Source: Sphaeramia orbicularis | Taxonomy: Eukaryota; Chordata; Actinopteri; Kurtiformes; Apogonidae | DNA length: 64,000 nt | Reading direction: 5' to 3' | NCBI RefSeq assembly: GCF_902148855.1 | Contig: NC_043959.1 | Location: forward strand, 33,986,026 to 34,050,025 | Shown here: positions 1 through 13,471 of the stretch, one piece after another | Layout: each line of letters starts with the position of its first letter | Position numbering within the stretch: position 1 is the first letter of the stretch | Notes under the pieces: model-generated | Told to the model about the DNA's origin: nothing | The model's database searches: none | What the model saw: only the letters and a program-made list of their open reading frames with translations | Program-made: the position numbers and the translations under genes

Positions 1-129
1 AAAATGTCTTACTAGCCACAATACTTGAGCTATTTGTCTGGACAAAAATACATTTTGTTCAATAAACCAGCACTCTCCAAATCCATAAGTGAGTGTATGA
101 AACACACCTGTCAATCAAAGTTTCTATTC

Positions 130-646
130 CAGGGGTGTCAAACTCATTTTAGTTCAGGGGCCACATTCAGCCCAATATGATCTCAAGTGGGCTGGACAAA
201 TAAAATAAAAACATAATAACCTATAAATAATGTCTTCAACCCCAAACTTTTCTCTTTGTTTTAGAGTGAAAAAAGTGAAACTGTATAATGAAAAATATTT
301 ACATCTATGAACTATCCTTTAAAAACATATGAATAAACACAAATGCAGTTTTAACAATATTATGCCTCAGTATATTGTTTATACATGTGCATTAAAAATG
401 ACAGATCACAGTGGATCACAAAACTTTTAGTAATAGGCAGAATATTGCTAAAATTTTTGTGAAATAATAGTTTGTAAAAGTACATATTTTCATATAATTT
501 TACTTTTGTTATACAAAAACAAAGAGGAAAATTTTAATTGGACTGTAATTAAAAGGATTTTGATGTCCTAAATTTTGCATTTCACAAATTCATCCCATGG
601 GATTGGTCCTGGTTTTGGCCTGCAGGCCGTATGTTTGACACTCCCG
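130..646. mobile_element. hAT-type non-autonomous DNA transposon
   Basis: The left end reads CAGGGGTGTCAAACTC and the right end GTTTGACACTCCCG, an imperfect inverted repeat. The flanks 122-129 (TTCTATTC) and 647-654 (CTCTATTC) match at 7 of 8 bases, as expected for the 8-bp target duplication of hAT elements. The body is A+T-rich with no transposase reading frame. These termini belong to a high-copy fish family. Superfamily is inferred from ends and duplication length. Confidence 0.75.
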
Positions 647-1383
647 CTCTATTCTAATAGATTCAATAAAAGCTTATTAATGTAGCCAGTGACCATCAGC
701 AGTATTACACTTTCCAAAACTTCCACAATGGCCTCAGTTGGGATCTGAGGTCACACAGTCTTTATAGTATCATTATTAAAAATGTAGGGACTAAAGGTCG
801 AAATTAGCCTTGGCTATAATCTTGTATATAAGCCCATATTGTGTTTATTAATATGCACTGTCCCTTTGGGAAAAAAACAACTTCAAAATAATAAATTTTT
901 ATCAAGCATACTGGGGGAATTTTTAGTTATTAAAAATCCTTCTACAGCCAGTGGAGGAATCAAATAAGATAATTTACACTTTTTAAAATATGTTATTTAA
1001 TGCATTTTTTTTATTATTGTTATGTGTTTTGAGCTTGTCACATTACTAACCAGCCTTATTGGAATTATTTCATTAGACAGAATTATATGAAATTATGGTT
1101 AGAAATTAATAAAAGGAGATGTGTATACTTGTGAGGAAATAAAGCCGACAAGCAGACAGATTTATAAACAAACTGAAAATTTGCTAAACAAAGACATGAG
1201 TGTAGAAAATGGACAAAATATTAAATCATCCACTGACTGCATCTTGTCAGTATATTGTCTCTTAGAATTATGACATTTAAGAGATTATTTTTGTGCAATT
1301 ACATAATGTTTTTTTGTGACTGACCTTTTACAGCAAAGAATAACAGACACATTAAAGATGCATGGGTGCATTACATTTCATTT

Positions 1384-1562
1384 TCTCACCCCTCCTTCTT
1401 TTCTCCATCCTTTTTCTCCTCGGTCCTGTTTTTTCCACTCTCTTCCTAACTCCTGCTGTCTTTTCCCTTTCTTCTTCTTCCTCTCCTCCCTCTCACTTCC
1501 CTTCATCTCTCTCTCCCTGCTCCAACACTGTCCTTCTCCCTCTCTCCACCACCTCTCATTCT
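1384..1562. repeat. Polypyrimidine (C/T-rich) tract upstream of the pnoc promoter
   Basis: About 180 bases are almost entirely C and T on the + strand. The open frames here are low-complexity and not genes. The tract ends about 70 bp before the TATA-like box. Confidence 0.6.
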
Positions 1563-1609
1563 CTCTGTGATGAAAGTGGGAGTTTTAAACAGAGAGGGAA
1601 TCCAAGGAG

Positions 1610-1668
1610 GAGGTTGAAGGGGAGGGGTGGCTCCCTATAAGAGCAGCATCGTCCAGCCTCCACGTCGC
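1610..1668 (+). promoter_or_regulatory. Probable pnoc core promoter
   Basis: A TATA-like box (CTATAAGAG, TATAA at 636-640 of the second kilobase, i.e. 1636-1640) follows a G-rich element GGAGGGGTGG at 1621-1630, a possible Sp/KLF site. Transcription would be expected to start about 25-30 bp downstream, near 1665. Assignment to pnoc rests on the spliceable exon that follows and on the known non-coding first exon of PNOC. Confidence 0.5.
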
Positions 1669-1768
1669 CAGAAAACCACACTGACACCGAGGGAAGGAAA
1701 ACGTACGTTGACAACACCGACCTGCACCCAAGGGACTCCCAGGCACCCACAATCTCACCTAAACACAG
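1665..1768 (+). other. pnoc: Putative non-coding exon 1 of pnoc
   Basis: The stretch after the TATA-like box ends in a strong donor (CACAG then GTAAGG, intron from 1769). There is no coding frame of interest. The next supported acceptor on this strand is the one before the pnoc start codon at 16282. Human PNOC also has a non-coding first exon and a long first intron. The link across 14.5 kb is inference; another gene's exon cannot be excluded without RNA data. Confidence 0.45.
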
Positions 1769-4496
1769 GTAAGGCACTGAGAAAGAAAAGATATGAGAAT
1801 GGGAAAGGTTTGACCTTTGACCCTAGATGCAGAATCCTTGACATTGGTGTTTTATATTCATAGGTGAAGGGGGTTATTTTGTGTATCCTGACAACACTAT
1901 ATTGATCAGATTATATTCAGCAAAGTCTGTAGGACAATTTGACATGTTTTACCCAATGCTGTAAAGGTTTGTGGCAGAGTTCAAAGCATCCATCTATTTT
2001 TTTTTTATTAATAAGTGCATCATTTTTATTAATAAGTGTATAATAAGCGAGTAAAGCTTTTATCAGCCTAGTTAAGTTGGTCCTGAGAGCTGAATGCTTG
2101 TAGTAATCAGAAAAAGTTAAAATTACAGGTTAAGATAGTATCTTTACACCAGCAATTCTACTTCTTACTGAATCATTGTGTCACCTCTAAAAGGCGCAGA
2201 ATGATTCCAAGGTTAAAATACTATGTGTGAGTGGGTTAAAAGCTTCACCCAGCAGGAACCTATACCCAGTCTACAGGGAGCATGAGGTGCTGTGTGCAAT
2301 TTGTCTTTTGTCAGTGAACTGGTATTTAGTAAAAGGTCAAAAATCCTTCGTCCTGATTAGTCATTAATCGTTAAGGCCTGATTTACTGTTGCGCTCTAAT
2401 GGTTTTCATGAATGAAGAAAAGTACTACTAAGTGGCTATGTTTACTGCTTAAGACACAGAGTAATTGAAGGTAATTTAGGTGAGTGCAGGTTGGTTAATC
2501 ACGGTTAGACTCGGAGAAAAAGTTTATTTTTTTAGCATTTACCTGAAGGTGACTGAGTCAATATTTTTTTGATGGATTACCCTGTTAAATTATTTATCAT
2601 GAAGTGGTATTTAGGGGTATTATTTAAGGAGCTTTTCTACTCCAGATATTCTGGTGTTGTATCTATTTTTTAAATTGTGTATCTGTAATCTCAGTCTGAT
2701 TTAAGTTTTATTTGGTCAATGCAGTGATACTAAATGGTCAGATTTTACCTTAATAAAACCTTTACATGATGCTGCTTCATGAAAATAAAGAACTGTTCAT
2801 TTAATTCTCCTATAGTACATTCTTCTTGTAAGGCTTTACTCACTTATTATTTATGTCATGCTATGTAAAACTCATTATGTGATGGATATTTTTTTCATGG
2901 TAAATGAAAAGTATGTGCAGTTAATATAAAAGTTTTAAATTAAGCCGAACCTTTTTTTTTTTTTTTTTTTTTTAAAAAAACAATGAATAAATTACATTAT
3001 GTCTTAGCTTAGCCTGGGGCTCTTTTTATTTGACCTTGAAAGCATATGTTGAAAATTAATTATTTGAAGTATTTCACCAACCTCTGATGTGTGTTTGAAT
3101 TTAATTAAATGAGTGTAAGAGAAGCTTCTGGGATAGAAAAGAGGTTACAGATCTCAGGCAGAAACATCGTGCTCTAGACAGAATTAAAGGTGGATTCATT
3201 GCACTGTATTGCTTTGGGGTAGCTCTGCTGTTTACCTCAGCTTTGATTTCTATTAGCTGATGTGTAAAATGAGGGCAGTTAATTTAATGTACTGTAGACT
3301 GAGGTTATATATAGGATTACATTTCAACAGGCATATTTAAAACATCTCATTATATCATGATCTTCCTTTTATTTATCACACTTAAAGTCTGCAAACCTCT
3401 TCTAAAGAAGTGAACTGAAAAGGTTTGTTGGTTACCATTCCTGTTTTTTTTTCAAACATAAGATATCTCCACTGGTTGAATTCTATGACCATCGACACAC
3501 ATGAAAAGAAAATTAAGTCCAGGAGGTATCATGGATGACTGTGTCGATAGGTTGTCTTTTTTTCAGGCAGATACAAAAAGATGAATCACTTTGCACTCTC
3601 TGAGCAACATAGGTAGAAAGAAAACATAAAGATCCACACTGCCTCTCCAAGAAAACAAGAAAATACACAATCTAACACAGAAAATGTTGCCTTTTACTAC
3701 CAGAAGTAATCTTCAGATGTTAGAACACAGACAGATCGCACTAAATATCAGTTTCACTCTGACACAACCCCATTTATCATTCGTGCCTCATGTATCTTAT
3801 GGCTTAATGGTCATCTTAAAATCCATCCTCTTCCCTCCCCTTTGAAAGATTCAGTAGTTTCCCACATAACACAGCACACCTCATTAAGTTTATGGATAAA
3901 CTACCCTGACCTTAGAAAACCAGTCACATTCAAATGGCTGAATGTGGAAGATGGAGGTTGGATAAAGAGTGCTGGTGTGTATAGCTCTAGTGGCAGCTCT
4001 GAATTGGCTGCTAACGTGTGGAGTTAATCTAAGGATACAATGTTCCTAGCACAGCAGGGACCCTGTTCATCCTTTTGTACAGGGAGGATTTTGTAGATCC
4101 TTCCTCATGTTTCTCTTGGCCCAGCGTGCTCTCGGCCTCCCTCTGTTTCTATATCAGAGGGAAAATGGCTCTTGTTTGTATAGATTACAACTGTCAAATG
4201 TAAAGCTGCAGCTTATTAAGTCCTTATGTACAATATCTGTGCATTTAAAGCCACAAAATACTAAAAATTGGAACAATTATCATAGACCTTATCTAAATAG
4301 TGGACTGAACTCCAGATGATACCCATTAGTTTGTAAAATGCAGTTTTTAAGCATTGCAACAGATGGGTGCATTTTATCTAAGCAGGCGTTCATCATTACT
4401 GTCTAATTATGTTGTAATAAACACCATGAAGTAATTTCAGCTTGTTAATGTTTAGACATAGTTGTGTTTGATAGAAATCATGTAAAAGTTGTCATA

Positions 4497-4740
4497 ATTA
4501 CCCTGACCACCTTAGGGCCCCTGCACTCCCTCAACACCTTCAAAAAAGCACTTGACATTTCTGTTTAGACAGACTTTTCCCAGCTCTCAGTAATGTTTTA
4601 GCAGTTGATTTTACTCCATTTACTATTTTATTATTTTATTTTTTAAGATTTTAATGTTCGTCATCATCCATTCCTTAAAATGTTTTTTTTATTTCTCTGT
4701 TGCAATTGTTGCACTAAATGAAAAGTGTTATTATTATTAG
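4497..4740 (+). mobile_element. LINE 3'-end-like relic
   Basis: The wording around 4525-4590 (CTCCCTCAACACCTTC, then a stretch resembling the end of a fish LINE ORF2) and the T-rich run after it resemble 3' ends of fish non-LTR retrotransposons. It is short and diverged, and the exact clade cannot be told by eye. Confidence 0.35.
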
Positions 4741-5255
4741 CAGGCTAGCTGACAGCTGACAGACCATATAATTTAATATGAATTAATGCTAACATCGGCT
4801 AATGCAGCTAAATGACATCATTTACTGTAATTAACCACCAGTAAACTTCACAAGAATATCATTTGACAGTTTTGTTGTGTATTTCCTTCCACACAACTAT
4901 GACAGACCTGCCTGTCATGGAGAAACAAAGTTTTATTCAACAAAAAAAGAGCTCCATGTTAATGCTTACTGTCAATCAAAGCTGATACACCACAACAGAC
5001 ACTGATACTCACCTGTCAATCGTAGCGCCCGCTCCCTTGATGATGCATGAATTTTGGGCTTCGGATAATTTTAATGAGTTAGATGTATAAATTCACCGCC
5101 CCTGCAGGTGTCACAGATAGAGACCAGGCTGTAAACATGTTTATTTGAGCTGTAATCTTACCATGGAGGTCTATGGGAATTAACTCCCTTTTGGAAACAG
5201 CCCCCAGTGGACATTCAACTTCCTGCAGATTTTGACACCACCCTGCCTTCACTTT

Positions 5256-5400
5256 TCAAGGTTCAAGGTTCAGTTTATTGTCATTACATGTAGTATATAC
5301 ATTAAATGAAATCAGCACTCAGGACCAGCAAAGTATCATAAAAATTCCTATAAAAATTAATCTTATATTGAAATAATAACAGTAAAACCTGATAATAACA
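5256..5400. repeat. Interspersed repeat with TTCAAGGTTCAAGGTTCAG start
   Basis: The TTCAAGGTTCA repeat start followed by TTTATTGTCATTACATG is a wording seen in many fish genomes as a retroposon tail. There is no coding capacity. Just before it, 4970-5235 also reads like a degenerate fish interspersed repeat (GGTCTATGGGAATTAACTCCC). Confidence 0.4.
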
Positions 5401-5711
5401 GTAACAGCCCTAGTGGTTACTGCTTGACAATGTCAAAGGAGAACTGGTTCCAGTCAGATGCAGTTGCACTACTTTAAATGGACAGCAACACATGTTTCTG
5501 TTTTCTGTTGTTGATCACACAACATCAGACCTTGTTAAAGACAGTTGATCTACTTTGTTATCTTGTAATGGAGGAATAGAAGCAAATATGGACCCTTAGT
5601 GTATTGCAAAGTAAGGCTTTCTATTTATTTCTGCCAATGACTGCCTCCTTACATGCAGCAAACTCACACACAGCATCACTGAAAGATGTCAATGTAAGAT
5701 AAGGAACATTA

Positions 5712-6170
5712 TTACCCCACCCCCCGAAGGGGAGGCAAGGGCTATTGTTTTTGGTTCGGTTTGTTTCTTTGTTTGTACTTTTGTTTCTTTGTTAACACTC
5801 TAGCAGCAAAACTATTGGCTGAATTCATACCAAATTGGGTTTATAGATTGCCAGTGACCCAGAATAGATCTCATTACACTTTGGGAACAGTAGGACGAAG
5901 TTCAAATTTTGTATGAATTTTTCAAATCTTTTTTCCCATTTACTTATAATGGACAAAATTTCAAATGTCTGTAAGAGCAAAATTATTGGTTGAATTCATA
6001 CCAAATTAGGTTTATAGATTGCCAGTGACCCAGAATAGATGTGATTACATTTTGGGAAAGGTAGGTCAAAGTTCAAATTTTTAATGAATTTTTCTACTTC
6101 TTTTTTTTTTCTTCTCCCATTTACTTATAATGGGCGAGATTTCACGTCTATATAAACATCTTTTTATTAT
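5712..6170. repeat. Fish interspersed repeat with a 171-bp tandem duplication
   Basis: The unit starting GAATTCATACCAAATT at 5821 recurs at 5992, a period of 171 bp, with high identity through TTTATAGATTGCCAGTGACC and CCATTTACTTATAATGG. It is preceded by CCCCCGAAGGGGAGGC at about 5720. No coding frame is present. Confidence 0.6.
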
Positions 6171-6797
6171 TTTTTTTCAATTTACTTCCAACCTGGCACA
6201 TATATAGAGGCAGTTATGTTGACATCAGCACAGGCATAGACATGATGACAGCAGCTGGATTTGATGCCAAAATAAGCTACAATACGTTCAAGGGTTGTGT
6301 CTGGCACCACTTGCTACTCTTTTACTTTAGTTTTATGCATGGAAGAATCTAACAGGTTCACATGATGAAAAAACCAATAAGAGATTTATACTTTTCTCAT
6401 ATTTAGCAGAACTAAAATATATCTCAGTACAACTATATGATGATGATACCTTTTGGTCTTTTGGATCACAGCTGTTCTCAGTTTATTTCGCCTGGTATGA
6501 CTATATTTATGCTAGTATTACTTTTGGTTGTTGTATAGTAGGATAGCCTACATGAATGTACTATTATGGTTGAACAATGTTCTGCACAGTGAGCACAAAC
6601 AGAAGTAAAAAGAAAACTTCTTTTTTTGCTCATTTGTTTGGTTAACAAATGTAAACCATGACTTCTTATAATACATTTATTTTGTGGCATAAATATTCAA
6701 CATCATCTTCATAAAGTGACAACACATTATTACATCTTGTTTATATGTATAGATGTTGACCAGGACTCCAAGGATACAAAAAACTATGTTCATTACA

Positions 6798-7355
6798 TTA
6801 ACCCTTTCATGCACGAATTATTAGAACCTTAATCAAATTTTTTTCCTGAGTGTTTTTATTCCTCTTTAGGCATGAAAAAAACAATGCGGTTGAAAATTTT
6901 CTTCTGAAAAATAAATTAAAAAATAAAATAAATAAAAAAATAAATAAATAAAAAATAATAATAATAATAAAAAAAATAATAATAACGAAAAAAAATTCTT
7001 ATGAGCGTATTTTTCATGAAGTTGCAAAATGTCCACCCAGCTGGACACCACAGGTTTCATTTTTGACACACAGAAACATGTATTTACTGATAAATTGTGT
7101 GAAAACTATGGAGAGGGCTTGTGATTCTGGGGGTTTATGCTCAGGACAGATCTACATAATGTTACCAATTCATGCCAGAAAAGATATGTAGTGTCTCAAA
7201 ACTTTAATAAAGATATGTGTAAAAAAAACAAAAACAAAAAAAAAAACCCCAAAACAAACAAAAAAAAGAAAAGAACAACAAAATCCATGAATATACAAGA
7301 GAACAGCTGTAGAATAGCTGTCCACTGGAGTGACCACTATGCATGAAAAGGTTAA
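6798..7355. mobile_element. TTAA-flanked non-autonomous DNA element (family TTAACCYTTTCATGCA)
   Basis: The left end reads TTAACCCTTTCATGCA and the right end, read on the other strand, TTAACCTTTTCATGCA. Both ends are bounded by TTAA, as for piggyBac or Kolobok targets. The interior is A-rich (6900-7000 and 7220-7290) with no transposase. The long open frames inside are low-complexity artefacts. Confidence 0.7.
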
Positions 7356-8483
7356 TATCAGCACATGAAACCCAATAATACAAACAACAGAAAAAGTACT
7401 GAGAACCAAAAGTAAATCTCAGGATTGAGATGAAGTTTAGTATTATGTATAAAAAAAACGAGGCTTTTGAGCTTTCAGCTCGTAAAGACATGTAACCCTT
7501 CTTTGTGATCACAAAATCTAATCAGTCATCCCTTGTCAAATCCATTGATTATCTTAAATTAAACTGTACACGCCTCCAGGCTGGCAAATTATATCTTTCT
7601 GCCTTTTTTTTCCTGTTTTGTTCATTCAAGCAATTTTCAATTTTCCTCTTGCTTGTACGTGACTCCAGAAAGTATGGCTCACCTCAGGTTTGACTTTCCG
7701 TTGTTATTTTCTCAGTGTCACATACCTGCAAGGAGGCAAAATAGAAAAATTATGATCACACCTTATGTCTATGAAAGGTATCTTCATTAAATTAATTTTA
7801 GGCTTCTCTTACTTTGACTCCTTACGAAATAAAGGTACAACTTAGAATATAACTAATGACCCTGGTATTTTTGCTTCCTGCAGTCGTGTACCTCTGTTTG
7901 TGTGTTTGTTTGTGTGTTTGTTTGTTTGTTTCACAGTCAGCAGAATTACATCACTGCACTCATGCACCCACAGGCCTTAGATTTTATGGAAGTATAAAGT
8001 ATGGGGCCAGGATAAACCCCAAATATCTTCTGAAGCAGATGGAGAGGACAATGAGCTCCATAAAAACATTAGTTAACATCAAAAGGAATATTAATACAAA
8101 ACAGCTGAGGGTAGCATCTAGTCAGCCTAACCCAACAAGAAGTAGAAGGTAGTGAAGGCTTGTTTTTTTTGTCAATTTTCTGACTTTGGAGGTAGAGTGG
8201 GAAGAATTATAGGTCTGTGAGGGCCCTGTTGAGGTGTGTACCATTCTAGTCTGTAAGTAGTGTCATGCAGGGATTTGGAAATCTCATAAAACCTCATAAA
8301 CAAATGAACAGATGTAGAAAAAAAAATGTAAAAGTAATTTTGAATTTGGTAGCAGCAACACTTTAAAAAGTTGGAACAGATGACCAAGTATGGAACAATA
8401 ACAGAATAATGTTCTTGCAAAGATTCATTATACTTAATCATCTACAGTGCATAGCATAACTAAAAGATTAAGAGAATCTAGAG

Positions 8484-8919
8484 CAGTGGTTCCCAACTGT
8501 TTTTGACTCATGACCTCATTTTAATATCACAAATTTCTGGCAACCCCAGACATTCAAAAACTGAGACATTTCTTTTGCTAAAATTAATTTGTTTTTGATC
8601 ATGTAATAGTTTGCTATACTATGTTGCAAATAAACATTAATTTTAGATGACATTTAGGCTAAATAATGTATATTATTATGGACGGAGGCAGTAAAGCCAG
8701 GTGTAGATTACTGCACAAAGTGATAATTTTATTTTCCTTGGTCAGGATATGTACAGTCAGTCCAGCTTGTATTTACAAGGCTGACAATTAATACTGAACA
8801 AACAATAACTCAAACTATGAATTATGAAAGAGCTGCAGCATCTGAAACCGGCCACAACAAACTTTTGAAAGATAAACAGTACCACAGTGCTTCAGTTTCA
8901 GCTTCACTGAAAAACACTG
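8484..8919. mobile_element. hAT-type non-autonomous element with perfect 8-bp target duplication
   Basis: The element starts CAGTGGTTCCCAACTG, a classic hAT-type end, and finishes AAAACACTG. It is flanked on both sides by ATCTAGAG (476-483 and 920-927), an exact 8-bp duplication. It has no coding frame. Confidence 0.8.
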
Positions 8920-9129
8920 ATCTAGAGAAACCTCTGTGCGCAGTAGACAAGATCAAAAATCAGAAATGGATGCCCATGATATTGTAGTCCATCAGGCGAC
9001 ACTGCATTAAAAAGAGGGAAATAAGTGGATGGGATCAGGAACACCTCCAGAGATCACTATGTCATCCACATATACAGGTTGAAGCTCTATCATGTGAAGA
9101 AGAGGCCAAATATGATCAGAATCTAGAAA

Positions 9130-9580
9130 TGCCCCCATCTTCTCTGGGCCAAAGCTAATTTCAAACCAATGCTGAATCGCATTCTGCATCCATTTCAACT
9201 CTGTTTCATAATAGACCTGTCTGGGTGCTGAACTGGCCTGCCTGCAGTTCAGATGTTTCACCTATTGAGAACATTAAGTGTATCATGAAACAAAAAATAT
9301 GACAGAGAAGACCAGGGACTGTTGAGCAGCCAGAATTGTATATATAGGGACAACATTTCTCCCATTAAATTCTATCATTTGGTCTCAGTTTCCAGATGTT
9401 TACAGACTGTTGTTAAAAGAGGAGATGATGCTACAGTCATAAACATGGCCCTGTCCCATACTTGGAGACATTTTGCTGCCATGAATGACCTATTTTAAGC
9501 TTATTTTAAACATTTAATATGCTTTCAATGTTCCATTGTGATCGTTGTGTCCCCAACTGTCTTTTGGAATTGGGGTTGTA
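9130..9580 (+). mobile_element. Decayed Tc1/mariner transposon, 3' part
   Basis: A + strand frame near 9225-9320 reads like the end of a Tc1/mariner transposase, with WPACSSDVSPIENI (family form WPxxSPDLxPIEN, the third catalytic acidic region) followed by RRPGTVEQ. An in-frame stop lies soon after, at about 9300. The right end TTTTGGAATTGGGGTTGTA matches the inverted-repeat end of a common fish Tc1-like family. The matching left end is not present, so this is a 5'-truncated dead copy. Confidence 0.7.
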
Positions 9581-10194
9581 GGTCTAAGGGAGTCACCCCA
9601 CAGAATCATCAAGTGAATGTGAAATGACTCTGATGTGACCCCTGTGGAAAGTGTTTGTGTGGGTCCACCTCCCAACCATTAATCGACTCTAACTGATTAG
9701 ATGCATTGAGGGGGAAATTGACTTAGCTTAGCATGTCTGTCTGTAATGGCCTCAGCATGTAATCTTCTACTACACAGTCTGACTGACAGGGAACGTCATG
9801 ACAGACCTCTATAGGTTCCTTCTAAATATGGACTCTGGTCTGAAGTCCTGTATGTCAAAAGGGACAAACACCTGCTGACCTAACATGAACTGAGAAGTAC
9901 TTTTAATAATACTGTTGACCCTAAAGTTGGAATAAGTTTGTTTTCAGACACATTCCTGTTTTTATTCCTATTTATACACATCAGTAAATACTTTTGACAA
10001 GGTGCAATGATCACATACTCAGTCAAAGTTACACTTTATCTATCAAGAATTGTATTGAATGTAGTATTATACACTATAACAATCCATTAATAAACCAGTC
10101 CCTCAAAATTAACTCTTAAAAGTTGTTAGATTATAGATAGATTGGTTATTAGATTTTAATTTATGGTCTATTTTGTAAATAAAGTTTATTTTTC

Positions 10195-10238
10195 ATTTTC
10201 TATTCTATTCTATTCTATTCTATTCTATTCTATTCTAT
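10195..10238. repeat. (TTCTA)n microsatellite
   Basis: Uninterrupted TATTC repeats follow an AATAAAG-containing stretch; such arrays are often the tails of fish retroposons. Confidence 0.85.
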
Positions 10239-10298
10239 AAGGACACTCAATAAATTTGTCTCACTTTTTGTTCATCTGATGGAAAATCATTTAGAGTC

Positions 10299-10303
10299 TT
10301 TTT

Positions 10304-10387
<84 letters not shown>

Positions 10388-10400
10388 TTTTTCTTTCTTT
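10299..10400. repeat. (CTTT)n microsatellite
   Basis: About 100 bp of nearly perfect TTTC/CTTT tetranucleotide repeat, with one T-rich interruption near the right end. Confidence 0.9.
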
Positions 10401-12954
10401 AATTGCTACAGTCTTTAGCTGTTAAATTTGCCGTATTTTAAAGAAGACATCATTTAATTTATAAAGACAAAAAATAATTTAATCATGATTGATTTATTTG
10501 ATTTAGTGATTTATTCTGAACATGCAAGGAAATTTAACATATATGCCCTTGCAAAACATACATAATAATACAAATATCAAGAATCATAACAATCTTAGTC
10601 AGAAGAAAAGCACAATAATTCCATTTACATGCCCGAAAAGGGGTGGGAAGAAGTATAACTTAAGTAAAGTAAAATATACTTGAAGTAAAATATACTTGAT
10701 TCTGTTCATTTTATTTCCCTCACATATTGTGTTTCACTGTATTTCAGCAACAAACCCTCTGAACCTTTGAGATCTTAAGCAGCTGTCATAGTGGAACAGT
10801 AAAACTGGAGGTATCAGCAGTAGGTTTAGTTTTCTGTGTGTGGAAAAAAAAAAAAAAACATACTGTGATTAACCGCGTGTGTCGAAGAAAGACAAGGAGA
10901 TAAAGTGAGTGAGTGGGTGATGATGAGGCTTAAAGACGCAGGCGGTCGTGTCTCCACAAACACAGGTTTAATGACAGGTTTATCAGCAGGTAAACAGTGC
11001 ATGTGGGCAGTGACAGAAACAGTTAATATATAGATATAATTTTTTTAAAATGAGCCTGACCTGTCAAATCAGTGACCTCTCTACTAATGCACTGGTTAGC
11101 TTTGGGTATTAACACAAAGAGTGCAATGTGTTTTGAGTAGGCATGGAACAAGTTGTCAGTCAAAGGCACTTTTTTGACAGATAAAGTGGTCTGCAATCTG
11201 CCTCCAAGCGAAAGACAAAGTAACATTTAATTACCTGTCAAACTCACTCATCAACTAACAAAGACATCTCTGTGAATATGCTCTAATTAATATTTGATTT
11301 CTTTTCCTTAATATGCTGGTCCTGTGTCCTGTAAGGAGCTATTGTCCTTGTGAATTATCAGTATCAAATATAAAACAGCGGTTTATCAGTGTAAAGTTAA
11401 AAACATGAAATACCTCAAATCAGAACAGGAATGCGATAACACAACGATTTAATTCTTACTTTAAAACTAATTTGAAAGAAACAGCCAAAAAACATGGAGT
11501 TCATTTGCATATTGATTAAACTGCACTGCACTTTACATGTAAACACGTTTATTGTCATCATTCTACTTTTTTTTAAAAATATATATGTTACGCAATACTC
11601 TGCGGCTCAGCTTTTAAAAATAACTCCAAAAAACGCATGTACACTGCTTCAATCACCCTCGCGTGAATAATCCGGCTTTAAGACGTTCTTCGGGCTGGGA
11701 GTAATTTATTTCATATTTCCCATTCTTGATGGGAAAAGGGCAGTAATGTAGAAAAAAAAATAATGGAGGAAAAGCTGATAACACTGTGTGGGAATTACTG
11801 AGGACTAAGAACAGGATGTGGACTGGAATTTACAGTAGATGCTCATGATGTTTAGAGACATTTTAACTAAGCAAACTTGAGAAAATGGGAAACAAAAGTC
11901 TGAGCCTATACAGTGGATTAGTGAAGGTTGCTCATTATTTACCTACTGATGAGTTTTTGGTGTGAATAACAGATGTGCCAGGTATTAATTATGATGTTTT
12001 TTAGGTAGTAGATGAGATGAAATGGAAACAAACTGTAAGAGATGAATGGAGATGGAGCAGATCCTGTTGCTGCTCCTCAGTTTTTGCTCCGATATACTTA
12101 AGCAGATTTGACTGATTCTTTAGTTAGAGGATGGAAACGAACAGGGAACGTATTCTTGAAGGTGAAGCAGATCAGATACAGTAGCACTTTTTCCAAACCT
12201 GATGGCAAATCACATCAGACGTAGACGTGGGTTCCTTTTAATCTGAAAGACGATCTTTATTCATCATCTCCTGGACTGTAAGACCTCCATCAGCGGCGCC
12301 TCAGAGCAGCACCAGACAGTAATGACTTAATTAACTGGTTTATTTAATGGTTAATCAGTTCATTAAAAGCAGAGTAATTGGGTTTTAAAAGCTCTCGAGA
12401 GAACCTGGAAGGCGTCAGAAAAAGACCATAGGAATGATCGGTTGTTGAGAGGTGCAATTTGTTTCCAGGCAGATGATATGAGGTGAAAAAGTTTATTAAA
12501 AAGACAGAAAAACAAAGACAGAGGCAGAGTTTTGGCTGAAGGCTGAAGGACAATAGATAGGTTTTACTCATTAAGGATGAAAACACTGGGAATCTGTGTT
12601 CAACAGAAAAGAAGCACATTAATGATCAATTATTAACCTTTATTAGTGCTACATGAGGACACACCTGGGTATGTGACTTTGTGATGAAGTCAGGAACAGA
12701 CACAAGATGATGAGAAGACTCCTTCATGCATTATCTGCAGTGACAGCAGTTACATCTGGGAGTCACAAGGAAGAGTGAAAAGCATTTTGGACAAATGAAT
12801 GCACTTGAGCTGTTTGTCTAAATCCGGTGCCATCTGGCAAACCCAGCCCGCCTTCAGATGTCCTTCAGTGTTTCTGCCCAAAATGAGTTACTGGGGCCTT
12901 TCTCCTTCATTAAACAATACCTTTTTTTCTCAAGATAAATAAACAAACAGGTTT

Positions 12955-13471
12955 TTAACACATAAAGACCCAGTGCTTCTTCTGTGGCAGTTTCCAAATG
13001 ATTTTGTCGATCTATTTAATAATTCTTAATTGATTTATCACCATTTACTATATTATCCCTTATATTTTTTATTTTTATTTTTTTTATATTTATTATTTTT
13101 CTTTTATCATGTAGATGTTCATAAAAGCTCAGATTAAATTTGTGTTTTATTATACACAGAAACAGAGAAAACTGAAGAAAAAGTGACCTTTTCAACAAAA
13201 TATATCCATAACTGAACATAAAAGTGTGTCCATCCACTGTCATTGATCCAACTCCATGGGTTTTACTGGTGAATCAATGTTGTAGAAGATGACGGTGTTT
13301 CCATGTTCTCTACAGAGCCTCTGAACATCCAAATGGGTCATATCTGATGACCGTGAAAAGATGACAAACTGCATTTTAAACCAATAGAATTAGTGAATCA
13401 ACAGGTATTAGACAGTTTAGATCAATAGATGATTTTGGTCAACAGTGGCTGTTTGGGTCTTTATGGGTTAA
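12955..13471 (+). mobile_element. TTAA-family A element, copy 1 (complete)
   Basis: It starts TTAACACATAAAGACCCA and ends TGGGTCTTTATGGGTTAA, so both ends are TTAA with 16-18-bp inverted repeats. The interior carries the family marks GGTGAATCAATGTTGTAGAA and AACATCCAAATGGGTCATAT. It is 517 bp with no transposase, a MITE of piggyBac-like target choice. This is the best-preserved copy in the window. Confidence 0.8.

Noticed and set aside
1316-1863. Frames of 73-92 codons at the pnoc promoter
   Set aside because: They come from the C/T-rich tract and the leader exon; their wording is low-complexity or patternless.
7137-7512. Overlapping frames of 69-102 codons on both strands
   Set aside because: They run through A-rich/T-rich low-complexity DNA at the end of a TTAA element.
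9007-9261. 84-codon frame on the - strand
   Set aside because: It is antisense to the Tc1/mariner relic and has no domain.
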